A stretch of 64,000 nucleotides of DNA from Lachnospiraceae bacterium (lineage in GTDB: Bacteria > Bacillota > Clostridia > Lachnospirales > Lachnospiraceae): NCBI GenBank assembly GCA_022791815.1, contig JAAVZU010000110.1:1-64000 (forward strand), in the 5' to 3' direction. The number at the start of each line of letters is the position of its first letter. Positions within the stretch are counted from its first letter, which is position 1. The notes beneath the pieces are model-generated. The model made no database searches, was not told the DNA's origin, and was given only the letters and a program-made list of their open reading frames with translations. A program made the position numbers and the translations under genes. Of this stretch, positions 7,764-15,776 are shown piece after piece.

Positions 7764-8594
7764 ATGAGATTAAAAAATAGTATTAAATTTTATGTTATTT
7801 GTATTATGTTGGTAGGTATATGTTTTGGTAAAGGGAAAGTTGCTAAAGCAGCTGATACTGCTAATGTGACAGTAAAATCAGATGTAGAATATTCCCAATA
7901 TGATGTTAATGGAGATGGAAAAGCAGATACTATTAAAATGAAGACGGTAAATATTGCAGATAACAAGGAAAGTGGTATGATACAGATCTTTGTAAATGAT
8001 AAGATAACATTTGAACAAAAGAGAGCTTGGTCTCCTGTGTGGAACGTGAAATTAATTAAGTTAGCAAATGGAAAAATATTTTTTGATATTGAAAGCTTAA
8101 TTATGTATGATTCTAATTGCATACATCGACTTTATATTTGCGAGAATAATAAATTAAAATGTGTATATGATTTTCAGAAATACTATGATAAATATGCAAC
8201 CCGTTATTCTGTTAATATTGCTAAAGTTTCTGGTAACATGATAAAAACTGAAGTAAGACCAGAATTTTATGTAACAGGAGTTATTCAATATGATATGAAT
8301 ATTAGCTTTAAAGATGGTAAATTTAAAAGAACATCTACTACATTTGTGCTTAAGTATAAAGCAATGTCTATGAAAAATAAATGGACTGCAGTAAAGAAGA
8401 TAAAGGTATGCAAAAAAGCTGGTTCTACTAAAGCTGCTTATACATTAAAGAAGGGAAAAGTAGTTAAGCTAAACAAAGTTATATATAAAAATAATAAAGT
8501 TTATTTCCAAGTGAAAAATAATAAAGGAAAAACAGGCTATATTCCAGCATCAAAAACACTAGGTTATTTTAAAGAAGCAAGAGTATCACAATAA
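7764..8594 (+). CDS. Secreted paralogue of the anti-sigma partner (calcium-loop and SH3-like)
   Basis: A 276-residue protein closely related to the outer part of the protein at 6480: YSQYDVNGDGKADTIK matches YSQYDVTGDGETDIVK, and both end in EARVSQ. Its N-terminus differs. In place of the cytoplasmic anti-sigma-like segment there is a signal peptide (basic start, hydrophobic core IKFYVICIMLVGICFG, cleavage likely after AKA), so the product should be exported without a cytoplasmic domain. The start ATG 7764 has AAGGAG 9 nt upstream; the ATG at 7746 overlaps that site. Lysine is strongly enriched compared with the membrane paralogue. It should be driven by promoter copy 2 and could compete for, or deliver, the ligand sensed by the membrane partner. 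Function unknown. Confidence 0.8.
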   Translation: MRLKNSIKFYVICIMLVGICFGKGKVAKAADTANVTVKSDVEYSQYDVNGDGKADTIKMKTVNIADNKESGMIQIFVNDKITFEQKRAWSPVWNVKLIKLANGKIFFDIESLIMYDSNCIHRLYICENNKLKCVYDFQKYYDKYATRYSVNIAKVSGNMIKTEVRPEFYVTGVIQYDMNISFKDGKFKRTSTTFVLKYKAMSMKNKWTAVKKIKVCKKAGSTKAAYTLKKGKVVKLNKVIYKNNKVYFQVKNNKGKTGYIPASKTLGYFKEARVSQ

Positions 8595-8614
8595 AAATAA
8601 TATATTTAAAATAG

Positions 8615-8660
8615 AACCGCCATGAAAGATATATTAGTGTATCTTAATGGCGGTTTTTTG
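8615..8660 (+). terminator. Strong terminator after the secreted paralogue
   Basis: AACCGCCAT pairs with ATGGCGGTT, and inside it AGATATA pairs with TGTATCT. A T-run follows. It isolates the ECF unit from the radical SAM cassette. Confidence 0.88.
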
Positions 8661-8952
8661 TATCATTCATTTAATTTGACTCTGTTTTGAATTTACATTA
8701 CTTTTTAAAGTTATTGGTTATAAAAAAGCTTATATAAGCGTTTTTGGCATAAAACTATAAGCGTAGTTTTGTAGTAATTAAGTATAAAATATATAAAAAA
8801 ATATTGTAAAATTGATTATATTATTATATAATAATTACAAAAATAAAGTTGCTATTTTAATAATAATGAAATATTTAAACAATCATGTGGTATAGTTATT
8901 GTTTAATGGATTATTATAATTCGGAAGTTTTTTAAATTTAGGAGGGAATTTT
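8661..8952 (+). other. Very AT-rich leader of the radical SAM cassette
   Basis: About 290 bp with no coding signal. It contains a short palindrome GCTTATATAAGC (near 8730) and a hairpin AAAACTA/TAGTTTT (near 8755), and then long A/T stretches. I find no ECF-type promoter here, so the cassette may be under a different control from the sigma genes. AGGAGGG precedes the ATG at 8953. Confidence 0.5.
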
Positions 8953-9807
8953 ATGGGGGTACGTTATCTGGGAAAGGGAAATACTGTTCAGACAATAGGG
9001 AATGGACATTTAGTAGATATAAAACAAGATTGTATAAGTCATAAAATAAATCAAAATAATAAAGAGATTGTTTATGTTAGTCAGGATAATTATTATGTTG
9101 CGGATTTAAGTCTTGGTAAGGACATCGTTTATTATTGTGATAGTGCCACAAGTTGTATTATTATTATTACAGTAGGTTATAGTGAGTATTGTCAAAAAGA
9201 TGTAGCTTTGATAAGTCATTTGAGTCGTCCAGGAAGGTTTGATGATTATTTTTCAAAAGTAAATATTTTGTTTAATAAAGATGTAGATATCTATGCATCT
9301 GGGGCAAACCCGCCATATCCATATTTGAGAAAAGATGGTACTTATGATTACACAGCACTAAGAAATGCAGAGCAGACGGTAAAATGGATTTCCTCAGGGC
9401 GTGTTCAGGTAAGACAAGTCAGTTTGAAATTTGGGCAAGGAGATCCATCTATTTATACCAATAATCTGGACTGCTATTCCATAACTTGTGATAAGAAAAG
9501 CAATATAATGGTAAATAATAACCGTATTTATTTAACAAATGAACAGAGAGATCCTACAAAAGGAGTGCAGACTTTATTTTGTATGTATGGAAATCCTATG
9601 GCAATCAGGTTACAGACGGAAGAGTTTTCCGATGAGGAAATTGCAGCATTGGTTCAACAGGCTCATGATAATAATTTTGAGGGTGCAGCAGATATGTCAG
9701 ATGAAGAGATATTAGCAACGTATTCTTCTACCCCAGAGTACGAAGTACCATGGTTCTGTGATAGTATACGTCAAGCTGGTTTATTTGTGAAAAGCTATAT
9801 TGGGTGA
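8953..9807 (+). CDS. Unrecognised protein with Cys/His pair, possibly CheD/toxin-deamidase-like
   Basis: A 284-residue protein that I cannot place firmly in a family. It has no signal peptide or membrane segment. The central part reads DSATSCIIIITVG (Cys68) and, after another strand, VALISHLSRPGRF (His89). A small residue plus Cys followed about 12-21 residues later by a His in a strand is how CheD-type and CNF/BLF1-type glutamine deamidases place their catalytic pair; the expected threonine is not obvious. A tyrosine- and asparagine-rich stretch with ANPPYPYL follows, and the C-terminal third is acidic (FSDEEIAAL, MSDEEILAT). It is the first gene of a four-gene run with an Ntn hydrolase and a radical SAM enzyme. 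It could be an enzyme of that system or its substrate. The fold suggestion is weak. Confidence 0.45.
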   Translation: MGVRYLGKGNTVQTIGNGHLVDIKQDCISHKINQNNKEIVYVSQDNYYVADLSLGKDIVYYCDSATSCIIIITVGYSEYCQKDVALISHLSRPGRFDDYFSKVNILFNKDVDIYASGANPPYPYLRKDGTYDYTALRNAEQTVKWISSGRVQVRQVSLKFGQGDPSIYTNNLDCYSITCDKKSNIMVNNNRIYLTNEQRDPTKGVQTLFCMYGNPMAIRLQTEEFSDEEIAALVQQAHDNNFEGAADMSDEEILATYSSTPEYEVPWFCDSIRQAGLFVKSYIG

Positions 9808-9886
9808 GAGAGAACTACCAATTATTAGCTAATGAGTAAGAAATTTATATTAATAGTGGTATTCATGAAAGAAGGAGGAGTATAGT

Positions 9887-10810
9887 ATGTGTACAATAGG
9901 AAACTCATTTTACCGTGTAAATGGTATTGATGTGCAATCTGTTTTTAAACAATGTGATTTGGTTGATCCAACACAATTTTTAACTCCAGTTGTCAGAAGT
10001 GATAATGATATTCGTTATGTTGCATTCACCCGTATTAAGAATGAAGATTGTCCAGCATGGGCAGGTGTTAATGAGTATGGAGTAAGTTTTGTTGCGGCAG
10101 ATTCTTATCTTAAAGAAAGTAAGGCGGACAGTGGTACAACATCTGTTTCAGGTGGAAAGTCAGTGTTTGATATGTATCTAAGTATTATAACCTCATATAA
10201 GACCGCAAGAGAAGCTGTTATAATGGCAAAAAAGTTTTATGAGACTGAGAAATATGGAGAACCATTAACGGATATTCTTCTTATTTCAGATGAAAAAGAG
10301 ATGTATTTTATTGAGACAGTAAATGGAGAAGTTCGCATTATTTGTAGAAATAATGGGCATTTTGTTTCGACAAATCATTGCCGGATGTTTTATGAGGCTG
10401 TTCCTTACGATTTAAACCATAGTACATATTTACGTTTGAGCAGAGCTGAACAGATTCTGCATAGCAGGTCTGATATTAATGGAATAGGGAATCTTTTAAG
10501 AGATTCTTATTATGGGAAAACTATATGGTCAATATGTAGATATCCAAATTTGACAGAGATGGATGATAACAACCATTCAGAAATGCAGGCAACAGAACAG
10601 AAACCAGATGAAGACTTGTATTATACACAGGCAGCAGTTATTTTTACAGTAAAACATAGTTCTGTATCAGGTGAAAAGCCAGAAATTATTTGTGAATATG
10701 TAATTAATAATAATGCATCTGTTGAAAATGCAGGTTATGTGTGGAAGCCTTTTCAGGATGAAGCACCTGTGAAAGTTGCTTATATTGGAAAAAGCGAAAA
10801 TATAATTTGA
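9887..10810 (+). CDS. Ntn-type cysteine hydrolase/acyltransferase (C45/C69-like), probable peptide amidase
   Basis: A 307-residue protein starting MCTIGN. Removal of Met would expose Cys2 as the N-terminal nucleophile, as in choloylglycine hydrolase, acyl-CoA:6-APA acyltransferase (C45) and C69 dipeptidases. Other marks of the fold are RYVAFTR, AWAGVNEYGVSFVAADSY (the conserved Gly/Asn strand) and HFVSTNHC (about residues 160-167), which matches the TNH motif of the acyltransferase branch. No propeptide precedes the cysteine, so autocleavage is not needed beyond Met removal. It follows the 8953 gene by 79 nt with GGAGGAG upstream. In a cassette with a radical SAM enzyme it could hydrolyse or transfer an amide bond on the modified product. 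The class is fairly sure; the substrate is unknown. Confidence 0.7.
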   Translation: MCTIGNSFYRVNGIDVQSVFKQCDLVDPTQFLTPVVRSDNDIRYVAFTRIKNEDCPAWAGVNEYGVSFVAADSYLKESKADSGTTSVSGGKSVFDMYLSIITSYKTAREAVIMAKKFYETEKYGEPLTDILLISDEKEMYFIETVNGEVRIICRNNGHFVSTNHCRMFYEAVPYDLNHSTYLRLSRAEQILHSRSDINGIGNLLRDSYYGKTIWSICRYPNLTEMDDNNHSEMQATEQKPDEDLYYTQAAVIFTVKHSSVSGEKPEIICEYVINNNASVENAGYVWKPFQDEAPVKVAYIGKSENII

Positions 10811-10881
10811 GTTTAGAATTAATTAATAGTAGAAAATATAGATAATAAATATATAAATAATAATATAAAGGAGGGACGATA

Positions 10882-11439
10882 ATGGAATTACAATACTATG
10901 AAAACTCTAAATATATATTTGTAGGCTGGAGTGAGGATAAAGATGGGGAATATGTAATTAATAAGTTTGGCTATATTCCAGAACAAGGTCTGGCAGAATA
11001 CTATGTATCAACAGACAGTGTTGATTTTGTACTTTCCAGAAACAGAGAAGAAATAGAAACATTGCATTTTGATAAACCATCTGTTCAGTGGAATATTGCT
11101 AAGAAAGGCAGTTCCATAAAAGATTACGGGACTATAAATATTAATAACTTTATAGATGTAGATGAAGTTAGGGAAAATTATGATTCCGTAATGATAATGC
11201 CTTATGCTGCACCATCTCCGCCACCACCGCCATCTCCAAAACCTGCAAAATTAACTGTTATGGTGACATGGACAGTGAATAATGTAGAAAAACTTGAGAT
11301 AAATGGAAAGATAATATCTGGAGAATGTTTGCAAAGTAACTCTGTAGAAATTGAAGTTGATTCAGATAATCCCTATGTAACATTAAAAGCATATTCGTTT
11401 TGCGGATATTATATATCAGAAACAAAAGGAGTGTCTTGA
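10882..11439 (+). CDS. Unrecognised proline-linker protein, candidate substrate or partner of the radical SAM enzyme
   Basis: A 185-residue protein with two halves separated by a proline-rich linker, PSPPPPPSPKPAK (about residues 112-124). The first half is rich in Tyr, Glu and Asp (KYIFVGWSEDKDGEYV). The second half looks like a small beta-sandwich (LTVMVTWTVNN, VEIEVDSDNPYVTLKAYSFC) and ends GYYISETKGVS. No signal peptide is visible. Its stop codon abuts the ATG of the radical SAM gene (TGA then ATG, no gap), so translation of the two is coupled. That is where a modified precursor or a substrate-presenting protein is expected, but it is much longer than usual peptide precursors. I assign no function. 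Confidence 0.5.
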   Translation: MELQYYENSKYIFVGWSEDKDGEYVINKFGYIPEQGLAEYYVSTDSVDFVLSRNREEIETLHFDKPSVQWNIAKKGSSIKDYGTININNFIDVDEVRENYDSVMIMPYAAPSPPPPPSPKPAKLTVMVTWTVNNVEKLEINGKIISGECLQSNSVEIEVDSDNPYVTLKAYSFCGYYISETKGVS

Positions 11440-12501
11440 ATGAGTATGACATCAAAATATCATTTGCATACATTGGTATGGGAATTGACTATGGGTTGTA
11501 ATTTACGTTGTAAACATTGTGGTTCTTCTTGTAAGGAACGTCTTGCAGATGAATTGACAGAACAAGAGGCAATGAATGTAGTTAATCAGATAATTACTAT
11601 GCAGCCAGATTGGATTACTCTATCTGGAGGCGAACCTTTGCTTCGTTCTGATTGGGCTGAAATTGCAAAGGTTTTAAAGGAAAATCATATAGGTGTTAGG
11701 ATGATAACAAATGGAACACTGTTAAATAAATCCATAGCAAAAAAAATGAAAAATGCAGGTCTGGATTTAGTGTCAATTAGTATTGATGGCACAGAAGATA
11801 TACATGACAGTATTAGAGGAAAAGGTATATTTCAAAAGGTAAGAGAAGCATTTGCGAATATGCATAAGGAAGATATTATATATGGTGTTAATACAACCGT
11901 TATGAAAGATAACATTGAAAATCTTGAAGAACTGTATCAGGAACTCGTGCGATTAGGAGTGCATAGCTGGCAGTTGCAGCCTGGACTTCCAGAAGGAAAT
12001 TTGTCGGAACATCCCGATTCGGTTCTTGATATGGATGATATCAAAAAAATGGTCGACTTTTCTTATAAGAAGAATAAAGAAGGAAAAATTAGGATCTTTC
12101 TTGCAGAAACAATTGGATACTATTCACAAATGGAAACTGTATCAAGAATGATGGCATTTAATACAACTGTCCCTGTAGTATGGCATGGATGTAACGCAGG
12201 AATTAGAACGCTTGGAATATTGCATAATGGCGATATTGTAGGCTGTACATCAATAAGAAAACGGAATTTTGTAGAAGGAAATTTGAAAGAGCGTAGTTTA
12301 TTTGATATTTGGAATGATAATGAAGCTTTCAAATGGCGTAGAAAAATGACCACTTCTGATTTGGGAAGCAGATGTAAATCTTGTAAATACAGTTTAGTTT
12401 GTATGGGAGGATGCAGTAATGTTAGGTTAATTATGAATGGTGATTTGAAATCAGATAATCCCATTTGCTTATATGCTGATAATTTGCTAGAAGCTAATTA
12501 A
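11440..12501 (+). CDS. Radical SAM/SPASM domain peptide-modifying enzyme
   Basis: A 353-residue radical SAM enzyme. The CxxxCxxC motif that binds the catalytic 4Fe-4S cluster is CNLRCKHC (Cys20, 24, 27). LSGGEPLL is the SAM-binding GGE motif. The C-terminal SPASM region for auxiliary clusters has CNAGIRTLGI then VGC, and CKSCKYSLVCMGGC followed by a distant Cys in PICLY, with the spacing C-x2-C-x5-C-x3-C. Enzymes of this architecture crosslink or otherwise modify ribosomally made peptides, or mature a partner enzyme (PqqE, anSME and sactionine-type families). No RRE-like N-terminal domain is evident: the cluster motif begins at residue 20. The start is at 11440 with GGAG 8 nt upstream. It is the last gene of the cassette; which peptide it modifies cannot be told from the sequence. 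Confidence 0.93.
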   Translation: MSMTSKYHLHTLVWELTMGCNLRCKHCGSSCKERLADELTEQEAMNVVNQIITMQPDWITLSGGEPLLRSDWAEIAKVLKENHIGVRMITNGTLLNKSIAKKMKNAGLDLVSISIDGTEDIHDSIRGKGIFQKVREAFANMHKEDIIYGVNTTVMKDNIENLEELYQELVRLGVHSWQLQPGLPEGNLSEHPDSVLDMDDIKKMVDFSYKKNKEGKIRIFLAETIGYYSQMETVSRMMAFNTTVPVVWHGCNAGIRTLGILHNGDIVGCTSIRKRNFVEGNLKERSLFDIWNDNEAFKWRRKMTTSDLGSRCKSCKYSLVCMGGCSNVRLIMNGDLKSDNPICLYADNLLEAN

Positions 12502-12677
12502 CAATTACAAATAATAAACAAAAACAGGATCTTCAAGCATTTATAAATAATTTTTTTATATATAAAAAATAGTATTTTATATGGATATTACTATTTTACA
12601 AAAATAATTAAATCCTCTTAGTTGTAGAAAGAAAATGGGGCGACCTATAACATAGGGATTTCTATATTTTTGAAAAA

Positions 12678-12708
12678 TGTAACTTTTTCAATATATAGTG
12701 TGTCTAAT
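12678..12708 (+). promoter_or_regulatory. ECF-type promoter, copy 3
   Basis: TGTAAC (12678-12683), 17 nt, TGTCTAAT (12701-12708), the same boxes and spacing as at 5920 and 7496. Only a short transcript to the terminator at 12965 would result. It lies just downstream of the radical SAM cassette and does not drive it. Confidence 0.6.
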
Positions 12709-12726
12709 AGTTGACAGGAGAAAAAA

Positions 12727-12950
12727 GTGGGTAAAAATGATGATATGGACGGAAGCAGTACTGATGTGGTAAATATCAGCTACCCACAATTTATAATAAA
12801 ATAAGCTGGCAGGAAATAAATGCAGAACTTTTCTGGTGTTAAAGTAAACAATGATATTATAAGAGAAAATAGCTGTTTTGGTTTATACGGAAGGAAAATT
12901 ATTATATAAACAGAAGTTATTTCACCAGCTATAATAAAAAGGCAAATTTA
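12727..12950 (+). pseudogene. Remnant of a third ECF sigma gene copy
   Basis: ACAGGAG is followed after 6 nt by a GTG at 12727 that opens a 25-codon frame (MGKNDDMDGSSTDVVNISY...). Lys3, Met7, Thr12 and Asn16 fall at the same places as in the intact sigma (MEKSANMEEYLTFLMNSY), and the first 27 bases match at 18 positions. After the stop at 12802 the remaining ~150 bp show only faint similarity. It is read as the eroded start of a third sigma copy. A functional short peptide or RNA from this promoter is not excluded. Confidence 0.5.
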
Positions 12951-12964
12951 ATAATCATAATAAA

Positions 12965-13010
12965 CAGCCTGTCGGAAATTTCAATAAATTGAGATTCTGG
13001 CAGGCTTATT
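12965..13010. terminator. Bidirectional terminator between the ECF remnant and selO
   Basis: AGCCTGTCGGAAATTTCAAT pairs with ATTGAGATTCTGGCAGGCT (minor mismatches), with T-rich flanks on both strands. It serves the copy-3 transcript and the convergent selO gene. Confidence 0.75.
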
Positions 13011-13023
13011 TAGCATTTTTATT

Positions 13024-14511
13024 TTAAGTTCCACAATAGGTTTTGTATGAACATGAATTGTCTTTTGGGATTTTGGTATATTGAAGAGGAATATTTTCAT
13101 AATCGTAGGGATTTTGTAATGCATCTACTAATTTCTTCAAAATGCTGTTATCTTGTTTTTTTACGGCTGCTTCTAATGCTTCCTCTACCAAGTAGTTTCT
13201 TGGAATAATTGTCGGATTATTCTGTTGCATGATTTTCTGGACTTCTTCTTTTGAATGATTTTGAGAGGAAAGTCTATTTTTCCAAAGTTTCAGCCATTGT
13301 TGGAATCCCTGTGCTGGATATATTTCTAATTGTTCTGCTGTTCCTCTGCTAAGCTGAAAAAATGTATCTGTATAATCTGCTTTGTATTTTTGCATTAAAT
13401 CAAGTAGTTGCTTGATAAGATCAATATCTTCTTTTTCAACTGAAAAGATTCCCAGCTTTTTTCCCATACCATCTAACCAATATCTTTGATATAGTTGTGC
13501 AAATTCCATTACTTCTTTTTCTGCAATTTCAATTGCCTTGGAAGGATTAGAATCTAATAACGGCAATAATGTTTCTGAGAATCTTGCCAGATTCCACATG
13601 GCAATGGTTGGCTGGTTTTGATAGGCATATCTTTTCTTTGTATCAATGGAACTAAATACAGTATCTGGTTTATAGCGGTCCATAAATGCACAAGGACCAT
13701 AATCTATGGTTTCTCCGCTAACTGCCATGTTATCTGTATTCATAACCCCATGAATAAATCCTGCTAACTGCCATCTGGCAATTAAATATGCCTGTTTTTT
13801 AATTACCTGCTGCAAAAGATTGTGATAAACATGGTAAGCATTTTTCTGGTTTTCCGCTATTCTTGGATAATGCCGTTTAATGGTGTAATCTGCCAATGCT
13901 TTTACACTTTCTTTACCAAGAAACTTAGACGCATATTCAAATGTGCCTACTCTGATATGGCTTTTCGCAACTCTTGTTAATACAGCTCCTTCTAATATTT
14001 CTTCTCTTATGATAGTCTCTCCAGTTACTGATACTGCAAGACTTCGGGTAGTCGGGATTCCAAGACCATGCATTCCTTCGCTAATAATATATTCCCGCAG
14101 CATAGGCCCTAAAGCAGCTTTTCCATCTCCTCCTCTTGAGTATGGTGTTCTTCCTGAACCTTTTAACTGTATATCGTACCTTTCTCCACTTTTTGCCTGA
14201 TATTCTCCTAATAAAATGGCTCTTCCATCTCCTAACATGGTGAAATAGCCAAATTGATGCCCTGCGTATGCTTGGGCAATGGGATTCGTATTTTCCAATA
14301 CTTGATTTCCAGATAAAAATTCTGTTCCCTCTTTACTTTGTAAGAATGAAAGATCCATTCCTAAATCGTTTGCTAATTTATCGTTTAATATAAATATATG
14401 TGGCAATGGTATATTATCTGGTAACTGTTTTGTATAAAACAGATTTGGTAATTTAATAAAAGTATTTTTTAATAAAATTTTATTTGTGCTTATTGTTCTA
14501 TTTTCACTCAT
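13024..14511 (-). CDS. selO: SelO/YdiU family protein adenylyltransferase
   Basis: A 495-residue pseudokinase-fold enzyme that in characterised members transfers AMP from ATP to protein Ser, Thr or Tyr residues and links to redox control. Family hallmarks in order are AYAGHQFGYFTMLGDGRAILLG, LKGSGRTPYSRGGDGKAALGP (glycine-rich nucleotide loop), REYIISEGMHGLGIPTTRSL, HGVMNTDNM (catalytic loop) and DYGPCAFMD (metal-binding Asp). It ends KTYCGT, so it carries a cysteine where some animal homologues use selenocysteine. Length is normal for the family. It stands alone on the minus strand, convergent to the ECF region. The ribosome binding site upstream of the ATG is weak. Confidence 0.95.
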   Translation of the reverse strand: MSENRTISTNKILLKNTFIKLPNLFYTKQLPDNIPLPHIFILNDKLANDLGMDLSFLQSKEGTEFLSGNQVLENTNPIAQAYAGHQFGYFTMLGDGRAILLGEYQAKSGERYDIQLKGSGRTPYSRGGDGKAALGPMLREYIISEGMHGLGIPTTRSLAVSVTGETIIREEILEGAVLTRVAKSHIRVGTFEYASKFLGKESVKALADYTIKRHYPRIAENQKNAYHVYHNLLQQVIKKQAYLIARWQLAGFIHGVMNTDNMAVSGETIDYGPCAFMDRYKPDTVFSSIDTKKRYAYQNQPTIAMWNLARFSETLLPLLDSNPSKAIEIAEKEVMEFAQLYQRYWLDGMGKKLGIFSVEKEDIDLIKQLLDLMQKYKADYTDTFFQLSRGTAEQLEIYPAQGFQQWLKLWKNRLSSQNHSKEEVQKIMQQNNPTIIPRNYLVEEALEAAVKKQDNSILKKLVDALQNPYDYENIPLQYTKIPKDNSCSYKTYCGT

Positions 14512-14817
14512 TTTAATACCAAGCTTAAACGAACATACTTATGTGTTCATTTGAGACATACCCTTTCCTGTTAACTATTTTGTGAGTAATAACGAAATTT
14601 TTTTATTACTTTTTGCAATCATCTATTACTATGAAACTTAGGTGGTGCAGAGAGCTGTATGAGTATTTTTTATTTAGGTATTTAGTATATCCTGATACTA
14701 TTTATTTATGCGGAATTATTCGCATACTTAGTCATGCTTTATGAGGTGATTAGGAATTTACTCATAAAAGTTTCAAGCAGATTTGTGCATTTACTCAAAT
14801 ATAATTTATAAAATATG
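14512..14817. other. Intergenic region between selO and the MerR gene
   Basis: Just over 300 bp of AT-rich DNA. It holds an imperfect palindrome GAACATA/TGTGTTC (near 14530) beside the selO start, which could be an operator, but otherwise I see no gene or known element. Confidence 0.4.
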
Positions 14818-14848
14818 TTGACTCTTCCCCAAGGTCAGGGCTTATACT
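14818..14848 (+). promoter_or_regulatory. MerR-type promoter with 19-bp spacer
   Basis: TTGACT (14818-14823), a 19-bp spacer, TATACT (14843-14848). MerR-family regulators activate promoters with this over-long 19-bp spacing by twisting DNA bound between the boxes. The spacer contains the GC-rich CTTCCCCAAGGTCAGGG, the likely operator. It sits 44 bp before the MerR gene, which points to autoregulation. Confidence 0.75.
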
Positions 14849-14892
14849 AATAACTGATCCGGATCAAAAAGTACAAGAAAGAAGGAACGAAA

Positions 14893-15696
14893 ATGTTTAC
14901 AATTGGAGAATTTTCAAAGATATGTCAGGTAAGTGTAAAGACACTCCATCACTACGATAAGATTGATTTATTGAAGCCGGTAAAAGTGGATGCATTTACT
15001 GGATACCGCTATTACAGCCAGCCACAAATGGAAAAAATGCTATTAATTCAACGGCTAAAACGGTATGGATTCTCATTGGAGGAAATTCGGGAGTTTCTTG
15101 ATTGTACGCAAGAAAATGTATGTTTTTCTATATTATTTAAGCAGAGGGAACGACTGAAACAACAAATGCAACAGATGCAGTTGGTTATAAAAGAAATGTC
15201 TGCCCATCTGCAGAATTTTGAAAGGACAGGTGATATTATGGGATATCAGAAAGATTATGAGATTGAGGTAAGAGAAACCCCAGTAAGGGCTGTACTTGCC
15301 TGTAGAAATAAAATGGGAGTAGATGAATTTGGAAAATATTACAGTACTTTATATGAGAGAGTGCCAAAGGAAAAAATAACTCCAAATGGAGTAACAGGTG
15401 CCATATATTATGATGAAAACTTTAATCGGGAATGTTCAGATATCGAACTGATTGTTGGAATCAGAGAGAAAGAAAAAGCAGATAAACTTATAGATAGTAC
15501 CCTATGTGCAGTAACAGTTCATAAAGGTGGCTATTCTTCTCTTCCTGATGCCTATGGAGCCTTAATTGCATGGATACAGGAACATGGATATGAATGTAAT
15601 GGTGCACCATATGATATTTATGTCAAAACAGGATTTGACAGTCTTCCGATGGAAGAATGGGAGACAGAAGTATATTTCCCTGTTAAGAAAAAGTAA
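14893..15696 (+). CDS. MerR family regulator with GyrI-like effector domain
   Basis: A 267-residue BltR/BmrR-type multidrug-responsive regulator. The N-terminal winged helix is FTIGEFSKICQVSVKTLHHY then DAFTGYRYYS (residues 1-45). A dimerisation coiled coil follows (about 75-115, QRERLKQQMQQMQ). The C-terminal GyrI-like ligand-binding domain (about 120-267) has YEIEVRETPVRAVLA and ends in ETEVYFPVKK, which matches the family's terminal motif including its acidic residue for cationic ligands. The start at 14893 has AGAAAGAAGG upstream. It appears to control its own promoter at 14818. No efflux pump or other target is adjacent, so its regulon may be elsewhere. Confidence 0.92.
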   Translation: MFTIGEFSKICQVSVKTLHHYDKIDLLKPVKVDAFTGYRYYSQPQMEKMLLIQRLKRYGFSLEEIREFLDCTQENVCFSILFKQRERLKQQMQQMQLVIKEMSAHLQNFERTGDIMGYQKDYEIEVRETPVRAVLACRNKMGVDEFGKYYSTLYERVPKEKITPNGVTGAIYYDENFNRECSDIELIVGIREKEKADKLIDSTLCAVTVHKGGYSSLPDAYGALIAWIQEHGYECNGAPYDIYVKTGFDSLPMEEWETEVYFPVKKK

Positions 15697-15725
15697 TTTA
15701 TAGAGTTTATTAGTTTTGCCTTTAT

Positions 15726-15776
15726 TCTGCCTATGTATCAGCACTAATATGTACTTGCTACATAGGCAGATTTTGT
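15726..15776 (+). terminator. Terminator after the MerR gene
   Basis: TCTGCCTATGTA pairs exactly with TACATAGGCAGA across a 21-nt loop and is followed by TTTTG. Confidence 0.85.
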
